Notes: a model not told the origin generated them from the sequence alone. Positions 8,757-17,281 are shown, counted from the stretch's first letter. The stretch is DNA of 64,000 bases from Virgibacillus_O xinjiangensis (GCF_042643145.1 NZ_JBHRSA010000004.1:248001-312000); one strand, 5' to 3'. Program-made: numbers and translations.

Positions 8757-9641
8757 CTACATCTCCTCCTTTTTATCTTTCAGCATAGGAAACCCTAGTC
8801 TTTCTCTTTCAGCAACATATGCTTTGGCAATATTTCTGGCCAGGTTTCGAATTCTGGATATATAGCCGGTACGTTCTGTCACCGATATAACACCTTTTGC
8901 ATCCAGTAGATTAAAGGTATGGGAGCATTTTAATACGTAATCATACCCGGGGAAAACAAGACCTTTTTCCATGGTTCTCCGTGCCTCGTTTTCATACATG
9001 GAAAAGAGCTGGAATAGCATGTCTGTATCAGATTCTTCAAACGTATACTTGGAATGCTCATATTCCGGCTGATAGAAAATATCGCTGACAGTGACACCGT
9101 CTGTCCATTCAAGATCAAAGACATTTTCTTCGTCTTGAATATAAGAAGCAAGACGTTCGATCCCATATGTGATTTCAACAGAAACAGGGTCCGCTTCCAA
9201 ACCGCCGATCTGTTGAAAATAGGTGAATTGAGTTATTTCCATTCCATCAAGCCATACTTCCCATCCAAGTCCAGCAGCTCCCAGGGTAGGATTTTCCCAA
9301 TTATCCTCCACAAACCGAATATCATGCTTCAATGGGTCAATTCCCAGCTTTTCCAAGGATTTCAAATAGAGTTCCTGGATATTCTCGGGAGATGGCTTCA
9401 TGATCACCTGGAACTGGTGATGCTGATAAAGTCGGTTAGGGTTATCCCCATAGCGACCGTCCGCAGGCCTACGGGACGGTTCCACATATGCTACATTCCA
9501 TGGTTCAGGACCAAGGCTCCTCAAAAGAGTCATCGGAGACATGGTGCCTGCCCCTTTTTCTACATCATAGGCTTGCATAAGAATGCAATTTTGTTCCGAC
9601 CAATGATTCTGCAATGTTAAGATCATGTTCTGAATGTTCAT
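8757..9641 (-). CDS. glyQ: Glycine--tRNA ligase alpha subunit
   Basis: The alpha chain carries the class II catalytic core that activates glycine with ATP. I start at ATG 9641 (MNIQNMILTLQ), 9 nt after GGAGG; a TTG at 9650 touches the ribosome site and is less likely. The product is 294 residues, the usual family length. Signature stretches are QAYDVEKGAGTMSP, PSRRPADGRYGDNPNR and QFQVIMKPSP near the N-terminus, and FNLLDAKGVISVTER near the C-terminus. Expression should depend on uncharged tRNA-Gly through the upstream T-box riboswitch. Confidence 0.97.
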   Translation of the reverse strand: MNIQNMILTLQNHWSEQNCILMQAYDVEKGAGTMSPMTLLRSLGPEPWNVAYVEPSRRPADGRYGDNPNRLYQHHQFQVIMKPSPENIQELYLKSLEKLGIDPLKHDIRFVEDNWENPTLGAAGLGWEVWLDGMEITQFTYFQQIGGLEADPVSVEITYGIERLASYIQDEENVFDLEWTDGVTVSDIFYQPEYEHSKYTFEESDTDMLFQLFSMYENEARRTMEKGLVFPGYDYVLKCSHTFNLLDAKGVISVTERTGYISRIRNLARNIAKAYVAERERLGFPMLKDKKEEM

Positions 9642-9669
9642 ATGTTCCAACCTCCATTATTTTGGTAAT

Positions 9670-9899
9670 AATAAAACCCGTCCCTATGTCTGTATCTTTA
9701 CAGACATAGGGACGGGTTCTACCCGCGGTTCCACCCTATTTGCCCTTCCCGTGGAAGAACCACTTTCATCTAAATTGCTCAAGAGTGCCTTCCCAGCCGT
9801 CCCACCACCCGGCTTACACTATCCCGGACTCGCTCTGAATGGGTTACAACAGGTACTAATCTCTTTCATAGCAACACTTTCATTTCTCATATGTACATT
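9670..9899 (-). promoter_or_regulatory. Glycine T-box riboswitch (leader of glyQS)
   Basis: The leader contains the canonical T-box sequence AGGGTGGAACCGCGGGT on the minus strand (9721-9737). A very stable terminator follows (20-bp stem, 9675-9718, then TTTTATTATT). Upstream, stem I shows an AGTA bulge paired opposite GAA, and the triplet after GAA is GGC (9787-9789), the expected glycine specifier. When tRNA-Gly is uncharged its acceptor end should pair with the T-box and prevent termination. Confidence 0.93.
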
Positions 9900-9929
9900 A
9901 TCTTACTCTATCTGCTGAAAAGATGTCAA
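9900..9929 (-). promoter_or_regulatory. Promoter of the glyQS leader
   Basis: On the minus strand a perfect TTGACA (9924-9929) is separated by 18 bp from TAAGAT (9900-9905), just upstream of T-box stem I and just past the recO stop codon. Confidence 0.6.
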
Positions 9930-9936
9930 CAGTATA

Positions 9937-10680
9937 CTATTTCAACTTGTCCAGTTGTGCAAGGAACTTTTTCGTTTTCAGATAATACCCGCCATACTGT
10001 TCATAATAGACATCCAGAAGTTGTCGGATCAGCCGTTTATTCTCTGGTTTGACTGAAATCCTGCCAACACGTTCCAGGCCAACATGTGCAAAGATGTAAA
10101 GCAGTTTGGCAGCCGGGTCTGTTAATGAAATCGCTTCTGGATCCAGACTTCTGCACTTCCTGCATAGAAGCCCCCCCTCTGCAACAGAAAAGGAAAAAGG
10201 AGGCTCGTTCCCTCCGCACAGCGCACATCTGTCGACGGACGGGGCGAATCCCCCTCTTGCAAAAAGTTTTAATTCATACATCATGACGGGAACTTCTGCA
10301 TCCTCTTGTTGCTCAATCCATTCCAAAGTTTGATGGAGTTGATCGAACAAAGATGGATCCGGTGTTTGCGAATCAACCAGCTTCTCCGTCATTTCTGAAA
10401 TATATGCTGCATACGCAGTTTTTATAATATCTTCTCGGATGGGACGGAAAGAATGAATGACTTCCCCCTGTTGAAGAGTGCTCAGCCCCTTGCTGAGGTA
10501 CACGAAAAATTGACCAAGGATGAATGGCTGTGTCACTGCCGCCATTCTGCTTTTGGGCTTTTTTGCCCCCTTCGCAATGGCCGAGAACTTGCCTAGTTTC
10601 TTACTCATTATGGTGACTATTTTATGTGTCTCCCCATAATCTGCAGTTTTAATGATGATCCCGTCGATTTTTTCAAGCAC
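9937..10680 (-). CDS. recO: DNA repair protein RecO
   Basis: RecO works with RecF and RecR to load RecA on SSB-coated single-stranded DNA in recombinational repair. The 247-residue product has the N-terminal OB fold (EKIDGIIIKTADYGE). A zinc site is formed by C152, C155, C173 and C176 (CALC ... CRKC). The start is GTG 10680 behind GGAAGG, with a somewhat long spacer. It lies between yqzL and the glyQS leader, exactly as in B. subtilis (era-yqzL-recO-glyQ). Confidence 0.95.
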   Translation of the reverse strand: MLEKIDGIIIKTADYGETHKIVTIMSKKLGKFSAIAKGAKKPKSRMAAVTQPFILGQFFVYLSKGLSTLQQGEVIHSFRPIREDIIKTAYAAYISEMTEKLVDSQTPDPSLFDQLHQTLEWIEQQEDAEVPVMMYELKLFARGGFAPSVDRCALCGGNEPPFSFSVAEGGLLCRKCRSLDPEAISLTDPAAKLLYIFAHVGLERVGRISVKPENKRLIRQLLDVYYEQYGGYYLKTKKFLAQLDKLK

Positions 10681-10746
10681 TATGGTTCCCTTCCTTTCCA
10701 GCCATTTCGGTTGGCTGAACCTTCCCCGAAAGAGGCCAGCGCATGG

Positions 10747-10890
10747 TTATACGTTTGTTTCCTCTGTGGTCGCTTCTTCATTTTCACTTTGCTGCCAATC
10801 ATCGGATGAAGAGGTGTTCTCCAGTTCCTTCATCAGCAAATAGGTTTCAATGTTTCCCGTTTGACTGAAAAATTTCCATGTATCAATCAC
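10747..10890 (-). CDS. yqzL: YqzL-like small conserved protein
   Basis: This is a 47-codon ORF, GTG 10890 to TAA 10747, behind GGTGGGG. The peptide begins MIDTWKFFSQTGNIETYLL, resembling YqzL, a small protein of unknown function between era and recO in B. subtilis. The C-terminal half is Ser/Glu/Thr-rich and acidic. Conserved position, start signal and N-terminal similarity support it as a real gene; the function is unknown. Confidence 0.8.
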   Translation of the reverse strand: MIDTWKFFSQTGNIETYLLMKELENTSSSDDWQQSENEEATTEETNV

Positions 10891-10983
10891 AAGAAACCCC
10901 ACCTTTCAATTTTGTTTGAAAATGTTACGCACCTATAGATTTCCCCCAGAGCTTGAAACAATGAATATTAAAATTTACCAGGG

Positions 10984-11886
10984 TTAATATTCATCACTTC
11001 TAAAACCATACTCATGCAGCTGGTTTTGCCTGTTCCTCCAATCTTTCTTCACCTTTACCCATAGCTCTAAGTAGACTTTGGATCCGAGCAATGCCTCAAT
11101 ATCTTTTCTTGCATCCTGGCCGATTTTCTTCAGCATACTACCCTGCTTTCCTATCAGGATGCCTTTCTGTGATTTTCTTTCAGTTACCACTGTTGCCTGA
11201 ATCAGCACTTTCTCAGACTCTCTCTCCTCGATGTTTTCGATAACTACCGCTATCGAATGAGGTATTTCTTCTTTTGTCAAATGAAGGACTTTTTCTCTGA
11301 TAAGCTCGGAAATGACAAATCTCTCAGGATGGTCTGTAACCTGATCTTCTGGATAATATTGTGGCCCTTCTGGTAAATAACCCTTGACCACTTCAAGCAG
11401 GCGATCAACATTATTTCCTTCGAGTGCGGAGATTGGGATGATTTCCTTAAAGTCATATCTTTCTTTATACTCAGCAATCATGGCAAATAAATCATCTGGA
11501 TGAATGAGATCAATCTTATTAATCACAAGGAAAACAGGACGGTTGACCTGTTGGAGGCGGTCGATGATGTACTGATCTCCACGACCGTAACCCTCTTGTG
11601 CATTGATCATAAACAGAATTGCATCCACTTCATTCAACGTATCTTCTGCCACTTTCACCATGAAATCCCCGAGCCGATGTTTTGGTTTATGGATGCCCGG
11701 CGTATCGATAAAAACCATTTGGGCGTCTTTTTCAGTCAGGACGCCTTGTATCTTATTTCTCGTTGTCTGTGGTTTATCACTCATAATGGCTATTTTTTGT
11801 CCGATCACCTTGTTCATGAAGGTGGACTTTCCGACATTCGGTCTGCCGATAATTGAAATGAATCCTGATTTGAAGTTGGTTTCCAT
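10984..11886 (-). CDS. era: Ribosome-assembly GTPase Era
   Basis: Era is an essential GTPase that binds the 3' end of 16S rRNA during 30S maturation. The 300-residue product shows G1 GRPNVGKS (14-21), G3 DTPGIH, G4 NKID and G5 SALEG in order. A C-terminal KH RNA-binding domain follows (ILIGKQGSMLKKIG). The start ATG 11886 follows GGAGGAAATAAT. In B. subtilis cdd (cytidine deaminase) separates era from dgkA; here the 166-bp gap between era and dgkA contains only a terminator. Confidence 0.97.
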   Translation of the reverse strand: METNFKSGFISIIGRPNVGKSTFMNKVIGQKIAIMSDKPQTTRNKIQGVLTEKDAQMVFIDTPGIHKPKHRLGDFMVKVAEDTLNEVDAILFMINAQEGYGRGDQYIIDRLQQVNRPVFLVINKIDLIHPDDLFAMIAEYKERYDFKEIIPISALEGNNVDRLLEVVKGYLPEGPQYYPEDQVTDHPERFVISELIREKVLHLTKEEIPHSIAVVIENIEERESEKVLIQATVVTERKSQKGILIGKQGSMLKKIGQDARKDIEALLGSKVYLELWVKVKKDWRNRQNQLHEYGFRSDEY

Positions 11887-12023
11887 ATTATTTCCTCCAT
11901 GACGTCCTCTTTTATCTCAATCTTACTACAAATAATTCCTTATTTCACAAATACGACAAAACCTTTAAAAAAATGCTCTATTTCAGGTAGAAATCACAAC
12001 ATCTTATGCTTATGGACATATGA

Positions 12024-12053
12024 ATAAAACCCTGTCAACATGTCAACAGGGCT
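12024..12053 (-). terminator. Terminator downstream of dgkA
   Basis: The stem CCCTGT / ACAGGG (12030-12051) with a 10-nt loop directly overlaps the dgkA stop region and is followed on the minus strand by TTTTATT. Confidence 0.65.
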
Positions 12054-12430
12054 CATCGGAACAGTACATAAAGCTTGGGAAGGAAGATCAGCAAGCCGAT
12101 GACCAATGCGCTGATGGCCGAGAGCAAAACCATGCCGGCGGCCATATCCTTGATAGCTTTGGCTGATGGGTGTATATCAGGTTTTAGATAATCCACCAGT
12201 TTTTCCACGGCAGTATTGGCTACTTCAGCGGCCAGCACAAAACCAACCGCTAATACAATCACTGCCCATTCCAGCCGGGAGATTTGAAGGAAAAAGCCGG
12301 CAGCTATGACAGATGCCGTTGCAACTAAGTGAAACCGGAAATTCATTTCCGTTTTCACCGTGTGCCGAATCCCTGCCCATGCATGAGAAAAGCCGATTCC
12401 CTTTTTATTAGCGTTCCACACCGAACTCAC
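12053..12430 (-). CDS. dgkA: Undecaprenol/diacylglycerol kinase DgkA family
   Basis: This small integral membrane kinase recycles undecaprenol to undecaprenyl phosphate in Gram-positive bacteria. From GTG 12430 it has 125 residues; an alternative GTG at 12421 gives 122, and both overlap the end of ybeY, implying translational coupling. Three membrane helices are visible. The family motifs EMNFRFH and NTAVEKLVDYL are present, with the conserved Glu/Asn of the active site. The frame continues upstream inside ybeY without a ribosome site, so that extension is discarded. The order ybeY-dgkA matches B. subtilis. Confidence 0.9.
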   Translation of the reverse strand: MSSVWNANKKGIGFSHAWAGIRHTVKTEMNFRFHLVATASVIAAGFFLQISRLEWAVIVLAVGFVLAAEVANTAVEKLVDYLKPDIHPSAKAIKDMAAGMVLLSAISALVIGLLIFLPKLYVLFR

Positions 12431-12872
12431 CCAGAATATCTTCCTGTCTGGAGAACATCTTTTTTTCGTCTTCTTTCTCCATATGATCATAACCCAGAAG
12501 ATGCAACAAACCATGGACAGCCAAAAATCCCAATTCTCTTTCAATGGAATGACCATACTCTTCTGCCTGTTCTTTTGCTTTGTCAATAGAGATGACAATA
12601 TCTCCTAGAATCAACGGTCCATCGTCACCGGAGATTTCAGGCTCACCTTCGACTGTTTCCTGAAGTGCGAATGATATGACGTCTGTAGGTTTATCTTTCT
12701 GCCGGTAATTACGGTTCAATTCTTGAATCTCATCATTATCAGTGAAATTGACAGATATCTCCGCTTCCTGTGGGATGTTTTCCGTCTTTGCTGTATAATC
12801 AAGTAATTTTTGCAGTAGGTCGATATGATCAGGTTCTACTGTATTGGTTGTATCATGAAAGTCAATATGCAT
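12408..12872 (-). CDS. ybeY: Endoribonuclease YbeY (rRNA maturation factor)
   Basis: YbeY is a zinc-dependent endoribonuclease involved in 16S rRNA 3' maturation and ribosome quality control. The 154-residue product carries the metal-binding signature HGLLHLLGYDH, with ligands H120, H124 and H130. KPTDVISFAL precedes it, as usual. It overlaps dgkA by 23 bp. In B. subtilis pgpH lies between phoH and ybeY; here the gap upstream is 230 bp and contains no such gene, only the phoH terminator and a short AACTAT/ATAGTT inverted repeat. Confidence 0.95.
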   Translation of the reverse strand: MHIDFHDTTNTVEPDHIDLLQKLLDYTAKTENIPQEAEISVNFTDNDEIQELNRNYRQKDKPTDVISFALQETVEGEPEISGDDGPLILGDIVISIDKAKEQAEEYGHSIERELGFLAVHGLLHLLGYDHMEKEDEKKMFSRQEDILGEFGVER

Positions 12873-13061
12873 CTGTTTGCCTCCTTATACCATGGTTATC
12901 CGTACCCTGCAAATATAACTATTCCATGGAAAACCTGTATGTGACTACATTCTGATGTTAACTATTGTTTATAGTTGATTCCCTTTTCAGCCGATCTTAA
13001 ACCAAAACAATTTCCGTCCTTTAAAATATGAGGGGCTCCCCATATTTATCATCTCCTAAAA

Positions 13062-13087
13062 CAGAAATAAGACCCGTCAACCGGGCC
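13062..13087 (-). terminator. Terminator downstream of phoH
   Basis: The stem GGCCCG / CGGGTC (one G-U pair) with a 5-nt loop at 13071-13087 is followed on the minus strand by TTATTTC, 16 bp past the phoH stop. Confidence 0.6.
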
Positions 13088-13102
13088 TTTGCATCAACCT
13101 GT

Positions 13103-14062
13103 TCATTTATGGATATCATAGGCTTCTATGATTCGCTGAACCAATGGGTGCCGGACGACATCACTCGGATCCAAATCTATGAACGAAATGCCTTTGACGG
13201 ACTGGAGAAGCTGCTTGGCAACCTGCAGACCAGACTTCATACCCTTCGGCAAATCGATTTGTGTGACATCGCCTGTAATCACCATTTTTGAACCAAAACC
13301 TAATCTGGTTAGGAACATTTTCATCTGTTCAGGCGTAGTATTTTGCGCCTCATCCAAGATGACGAATGCGTCATCCAAGGTGCGCCCCCTCATATATGCC
13401 AGGGGAGCAATTTCAATGGTTTCTCTCTCAATCAATCTCAAGGTATGTTCAGCCCCCAACACATCATGAAGTGCATCATACAGGGGGCGGAGATATGGAT
13501 CCACCTTCTCCTTCAAATCTCCCGGCAAAAAGCCAAGGCTCTCTCCAGCTTCTACAGCAGGCCGGGTCAAGATAATTCGCTTTACCTCCCCGTTCTTCAG
13601 AGCATTGACCGCCATTACTACAGCAAGATATGTTTTTCCAGTCCCTGCAGGCCCAATGCCGAATACAAGGTCATTTTTTTTCATTGCATTGACATAGACT
13701 TTTTGGCCTAGTGTTTTAACACGAATCGATTTCCCTTTTACATTTTTGGTGATTTCATCTTCAAATAAAGTTTCAAACTGGCTAATTTTCCCAGCTTTTG
13801 CTAGATCGACAGCGTACACGACGTCCCGTTCGGATATAGTCAGCCCCCGTCTGATAACAGAAAGCATGGCCAGCAATATTTCTTGGACAAGGGAAATATC
13901 TTCATCTGACCCAGATACGCCGACCTGCTCCCCCCTTGTGACGATGGAAACGTTCATTTTCGATTCAATCTGCTTCAAGAATTTATCGTTTGTGCCAAAT
14001 AAATTCAAGGCTTCATTAGGATTGGTTAATTCCAATTCAATTGTTTTAAGATTTTCGGACAT
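13103..14062 (-). CDS. phoH: PhoH-like P-loop ATPase (PhoL)
   Basis: This cytoplasmic ATPase of the PhoH family probably acts in RNA metabolism or ribosome maturation, as its constant linkage with ybeY suggests. The start ATG 14062 lies 6 nt after GGAGA; an upstream TTG is too close to that site. The 319-residue product shows Walker A GPAGTGKT (137-144) and Walker B with ILDEAQN (about 236). An N-terminal KH-like region precedes the ATPase. The biochemical substrate is not established for the family. Confidence 0.93.
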   Translation of the reverse strand: MSENLKTIELELTNPNEALNLFGTNDKFLKQIESKMNVSIVTRGEQVGVSGSDEDISLVQEILLAMLSVIRRGLTISERDVVYAVDLAKAGKISQFETLFEDEITKNVKGKSIRVKTLGQKVYVNAMKKNDLVFGIGPAGTGKTYLAVVMAVNALKNGEVKRIILTRPAVEAGESLGFLPGDLKEKVDPYLRPLYDALHDVLGAEHTLRLIERETIEIAPLAYMRGRTLDDAFVILDEAQNTTPEQMKMFLTRLGFGSKMVITGDVTQIDLPKGMKSGLQVAKQLLQSVKGISFIDLDPSDVVRHPLVQRIIEAYDIHK

Positions 14063-14100
14063 AATCAATCTCCTTGGTTAGTGTAATCACTGGCTTCCAA

Positions 14101-15327
14101 TCACTCCGTCTGACCGGTTGTTTTGATTGGCTCTGCTTCTGCTATATTTTCTTCAACACTCAAAAATAAGTTTATTTTTACTTTACCATTGTCCATGGTT
14201 TCTTGCAAAATTTTTTCAGAAACAATGGTGGCATCCGGCCCCAAATGCAACTGCAGGTCTTTCTTGGCCTGCAGGACACCTGCTTCTACTGCTTCGTCTT
14301 TTGTTCGTTCTTCTTGTATGGACTGCTTCTCACTTAGGGTTGTTTCGACAAATTTCACAGGCAGCTCCCACTTCAGAAAATATAAGCTTCTTTCTTCCAC
14401 TTCCCGATATACTTCGTCAAATTCATGACTGCCAAATCCCCAGACAGGCAACATAGTCTGTCCAGCTTTAAGATGATACTTTTTTTTCCGGTTTCCCGTC
14501 AATTGTTCTGATAACAGTTCCAGTGGAACGGTGACAGACACCTCATACCAAGTTGCTGCTGTCACCTCTCCTTGCGCGGCAACCAGTTCGGCCTTTCTTT
14601 CCTTTTCTTGCTCCTCTTCTTCTTCTGCACTGCTGTCAATTCTTCCCGAAACTAGAACATCTCCAGCATCCACATAATCACTCACATGCACAAGGGGTCT
14701 TCCCTTAGCAACATACATATCTGTGATGACACCTTTTTTGGCGGCTACAAGATTTTGTGGGCCAGGCTTTTCCTCTTCCTTGACAACTATTTTTTCAACA
14801 CCTTCCAAGTGAAAGGTTGTCCCCCGCTGATCCACACCGACCCAAAGCAATTCAGGAACATCCTTGATCAGCTGTTGCTGAATCTGGTTAGGAGATTCAA
14901 GCTTGAAAATCCAAGCTCCCTGCTGAATACCATATTCATCCAGTTGTTTGTTGACCTTTTCTTCTACATCTTTGGGAAGCCCGCTTATCTCGACATCCCA
15001 TAATATATTAGAAAGGAAGAGGAGGAAAAGCAGCCCAGCCAATAACCCTGTAACAAGGGTTTTTCTGCCAAGAAAGTGTTTAAACAGGAAGGGAAGCCCC
15101 TTCCTCTCCTTGAACCTTACTTTATATCCTGTCCCTCTTTTGATCGGTTTGATTCTCTGTACATCCTTTAACTTGATGGACCCTTCACATATATCTGCTT
15201 GTGGTTTACGAATATCCCATGCTTGAACACCCGATTGACTGCATAATTGGAAGAATGCCTCCGGCCTCTCCCCTTGCACTTCAATAGTAATAAACCCTGA
15301 CATCGATTTGCCTTGGTTATGCTTCAT
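14101..15327 (-). CDS. yqfD: Sporulation protein YqfD
   Basis: This 408-residue membrane protein is of the YqfD family, required for sporulation in B. subtilis and expressed in the mother cell under sigma-E. A soluble N-terminal part of about 85 residues is followed by one transmembrane helix (89-110). A large extracytoplasmic region with a Glu/Lys stretch (about 235-247) comes next. The start ATG 15327 follows GGGGAGGGGGAACCA. It lies 22 bp downstream of yqfC and is followed closely by phoH, so the operon joins sporulation and RNA genes. Confidence 0.9.
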   Translation of the reverse strand: MKHNQGKSMSGFITIEVQGERPEAFFQLCSQSGVQAWDIRKPQADICEGSIKLKDVQRIKPIKRGTGYKVRFKERKGLPFLFKHFLGRKTLVTGLLAGLLFLLFLSNILWDVEISGLPKDVEEKVNKQLDEYGIQQGAWIFKLESPNQIQQQLIKDVPELLWVGVDQRGTTFHLEGVEKIVVKEEEKPGPQNLVAAKKGVITDMYVAKGRPLVHVSDYVDAGDVLVSGRIDSSAEEEEEQEKERKAELVAAQGEVTAATWYEVSVTVPLELLSEQLTGNRKKKYHLKAGQTMLPVWGFGSHEFDEVYREVEERSLYFLKWELPVKFVETTLSEKQSIQEERTKDEAVEAGVLQAKKDLQLHLGPDATIVSEKILQETMDNGKVKINLFLSVEENIAEAEPIKTTGQTE

Positions 15328-15349
15328 TGGTTCCCCCTCCCCTCAGTCT

Positions 15350-15631
15350 TTATTCAGAAATGAAAGTGACGTCATTGATTTTTCCCTCAAGCAGCATTTC
15401 TTCCTGTACCATCATTTTGATGACAAAGGATGATCCGGTTATTACAATAAATCCATTATTGGTTTTCAGGCGCAGTTCTGTATCAGAGTAAGTGTCCAAT
15501 CCTTGGTGATTTTCTATATACACATGCAACTGTCCAATCATTGTAATGCGAGGCAACTCCAGAACGACATCAGATGGCAGGGAAAGGTATTTGGTCAGCC
15601 ACGGCCTCATTCGCTGATGTATTGAACTCAT
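15350..15631 (-). CDS. yqfC: Sporulation protein YqfC (YabP/YqfC family)
   Basis: The 93-residue product belongs to the YabP/YqfC family of small sporulation proteins; YabP is a mother-cell protein needed for late spore morphogenesis. The central part IGQLHVYIENHQGLDTYSDT matches the family pattern of short beta strands. The start ATG 15631 lies 8 nt after GGGGG; an out-of-frame ATG 4 nt upstream is not used. It is the first gene of a predicted sigma-E transcript with yqfD. The exact molecular function is not known. Confidence 0.85.
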   Translation of the reverse strand: MSSIHQRMRPWLTKYLSLPSDVVLELPRITMIGQLHVYIENHQGLDTYSDTELRLKTNNGFIVITGSSFVIKMMVQEEMLLEGKINDVTFISE

Positions 15632-15658
15632 TCATGCAGCCCCCTCTCTCTCCTATAA

Positions 15659-15666
15659 TATGTATG
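15659..15666 (-). promoter_or_regulatory. Candidate sigma-E -10 element before yqfC
   Basis: On the minus strand CATACATA lies 28 bp before the yqfC ATG and fits the mother-cell sigma-E -10 (CATACANT) well. The -35 region (TTCTTAT) is a poor match, so the assignment leans on the known sigma-E control of yqfCD. Confidence 0.4.
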
Positions 15667-15690
15667 AAGGGAAAGGGGGTATAAGAACAA

Positions 15691-15730
15691 TAAAAAACCA
15701 CCGACAACAAGCGATAGCTTGTGCCGATGG
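15691..15730 (-). terminator. Terminator of the nfeD-floA operon
   Basis: A long hairpin (15-nt arms with some G-U pairs, 15698-15730, loop of 4) lies 11 bp past the stop of the third operon gene. TTTTTTATTG follows on the minus strand. Confidence 0.85.
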
Positions 15731-15740
15731 CAGTGAAGGT

Positions 15741-16223
15741 TCAGTATTTCCGTTGGCTCAACACAGACCGGTAAGGTCTTTTGGCACGAGGGGGACCTAA
15801 TACTTCCGACATGACAATACCGTTCACCAGGCCTTTTCTATTTAAGTTTCTCTTTATGCTGCTTCTCGTCTCTTCCTGCTGCTTGGTTAATCCTTTGCCA
15901 GGTTCACGGAGCGGACTCTCCAACGTATCAGTCAAGCGAGAATCTGTATCTCCTGTTGTCTTTGCCGTATGCAGGTGTTTTGCCAAACGGTCAATTTGTT
16001 TATTCTGCTGCTCCTTTATGGACTCTGAGGAGACGATAGTCTCCTCCTTCCTTTGCCGCCCGGATTGCGTCTGCTGGGGCGGAGAGGCAGGAGCCGGCCG
16101 GGGGATGGGACGTTCCGGATGTTGTTCTTCCTGCTTGCTATTGCGGAAGAATCCCATCAAACCGGCGATCATCATAATCACGATGAAGAAGTTACTGAAA
16201 ATGAATTCTATCAGGTTTCCCAT
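15741..16223 (-). CDS. Single-pass membrane protein of unknown function in the floA operon
   Basis: I cannot name a function. The 160-residue product has one N-terminal transmembrane segment (about 4-25), then a Pro/Gln/Arg-rich and charged cytoplasmic region. The conserved-looking C-terminal block (VNGIVMSEVLGPPRAKRPY) recurs, as I recall, in uncharacterised Bacillus proteins of this position (yqfB of the yqeZ-yqfAB operon). The start ATG 16223 is 7 nt after AAGGAG. It lies 32 bp downstream of floA and ends at a strong terminator, so it should be cotranscribed with nfeD and floA and may assist flotillin assembly. Confidence 0.8.
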   Translation of the reverse strand: MGNLIEFIFSNFFIVIMMIAGLMGFFRNSKQEEQHPERPIPRPAPASPPQQTQSGRQRKEETIVSSESIKEQQNKQIDRLAKHLHTAKTTGDTDSRLTDTLESPLREPGKGLTKQQEETRSSIKRNLNRKGLVNGIVMSEVLGPPRAKRPYRSVLSQRKY

Positions 16224-16255
16224 CAAATCTCTCCTTCTTCGCCGGGTCTGTGAAA

Positions 16256-17251
16256 TTACTTCTCATTATTTTCATCATCATTTTCGTCGGAGAGCTTTCC
16301 GATGGAGTCGCGCATATCAGTATCTGCGTCAATGTTGCGGTAATTCATATAGTCCATAACACCCAAATTTCCGGAGCGCAATGCTTCAGCCAATGCAAGC
16401 GGGACATCTGCCTCTGCTTCCACAACTTTGGCGCGCATTTCCTGTGTACGTGCTACCATTTCCTGTTCTTGGGCAACTGCCATAGCACGACGTTCTTCTG
16501 CTTTCGCTTGTGCAATGTTTTTGTCTGCTTCTGCCTGATCTGTCTGCAGAATTGCTCCAATGTTTTTGCCGATATCCACATCAGCAATATCAATGGAGAG
16601 AATCTCAAATGCTGTGCCGGAATCCAACCCTTTGCTCAATACAGTTTGTGAAATTGAATCAGGGTTCTCCAGTACTTGTGTATGGGCAGTGGAACTACCA
16701 ATCGTACTCACAACCCCTTCCCCTACACGGGCAATGATCGTTTCTTCCCCGGCACCACCGACGAGGCGGTCAATATTGGCTCTTACGGTAATCCTTGCTT
16801 TCGCCTTCACTTCAATTCCATCCATTGCAATACCCGCGATAAACGGAGTCTCGATCACTTCAGGATTGACACTCATCTGGACAGCTTCAAGAACGTCCCT
16901 TCCTGCCAGATCGATGGCGGCTCCCCGCTCAAAAGGAAGGTCAATATTTGCTCGGTGGGCAGCTATCAGGGCATTTACCACCCTGTCTACGTTACCACCT
17001 GCAAGGTAATGGCTCTCCAGCTGGTTGATACGAACTCCTAGACCGGCCTTATGTGCCTTAATCAGTGGATTGATGACTCTGTTTGGTACTACCCGGCGCA
17101 GACGCATACCGATGAGGGTGAAAATGCTTACCTTTACACCTGCAGCAAGCGCGCTGATCCATAGGGCTACCGGTATAAAGGTGAATAGAATTGCCAAGGC
17201 AATCAAAATGACCGCGATGATGATCAACGGCATCAGTTCAGATAATCCCAT
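16256..17251 (-). CDS. floA: Flotillin-like protein FloA
   Basis: FloA is a membrane scaffold of the SPFH superfamily that organises functional membrane microdomains. The 331-residue product has a hydrophobic N-terminal hairpin (about 3-45). The FloA-specific repeat-containing region (VNALIAAHRANIDLPFERG, ARITVRANIDRLVGGAGEE) comes next. A Glu/Ala/Gln-rich coiled coil follows (QAEADKNIAQAKAEERRAM, about 238-300). It is cotranscribed with nfeD upstream, as in B. subtilis yqeZ-yqfA, where the operon belongs to the cell-envelope stress (sigma-W) regulon. Confidence 0.96.
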   Translation of the reverse strand: MGLSELMPLIIIAVILIALAILFTFIPVALWISALAAGVKVSIFTLIGMRLRRVVPNRVINPLIKAHKAGLGVRINQLESHYLAGGNVDRVVNALIAAHRANIDLPFERGAAIDLAGRDVLEAVQMSVNPEVIETPFIAGIAMDGIEVKAKARITVRANIDRLVGGAGEETIIARVGEGVVSTIGSSTAHTQVLENPDSISQTVLSKGLDSGTAFEILSIDIADVDIGKNIGAILQTDQAEADKNIAQAKAEERRAMAVAQEQEMVARTQEMRAKVVEAEADVPLALAEALRSGNLGVMDYMNYRNIDADTDMRDSIGKLSDENDDENNEK

Positions 17252-17281
17252 GTAATTTCCTCCTAATTTTTAATTTTGCTG

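Noticed and set aside
12431..12598. N-terminal extension of dgkA inside ybeY
   Set aside because: It overlaps ybeY in another frame, lacks a ribosome site and does not resemble DgkA proteins.
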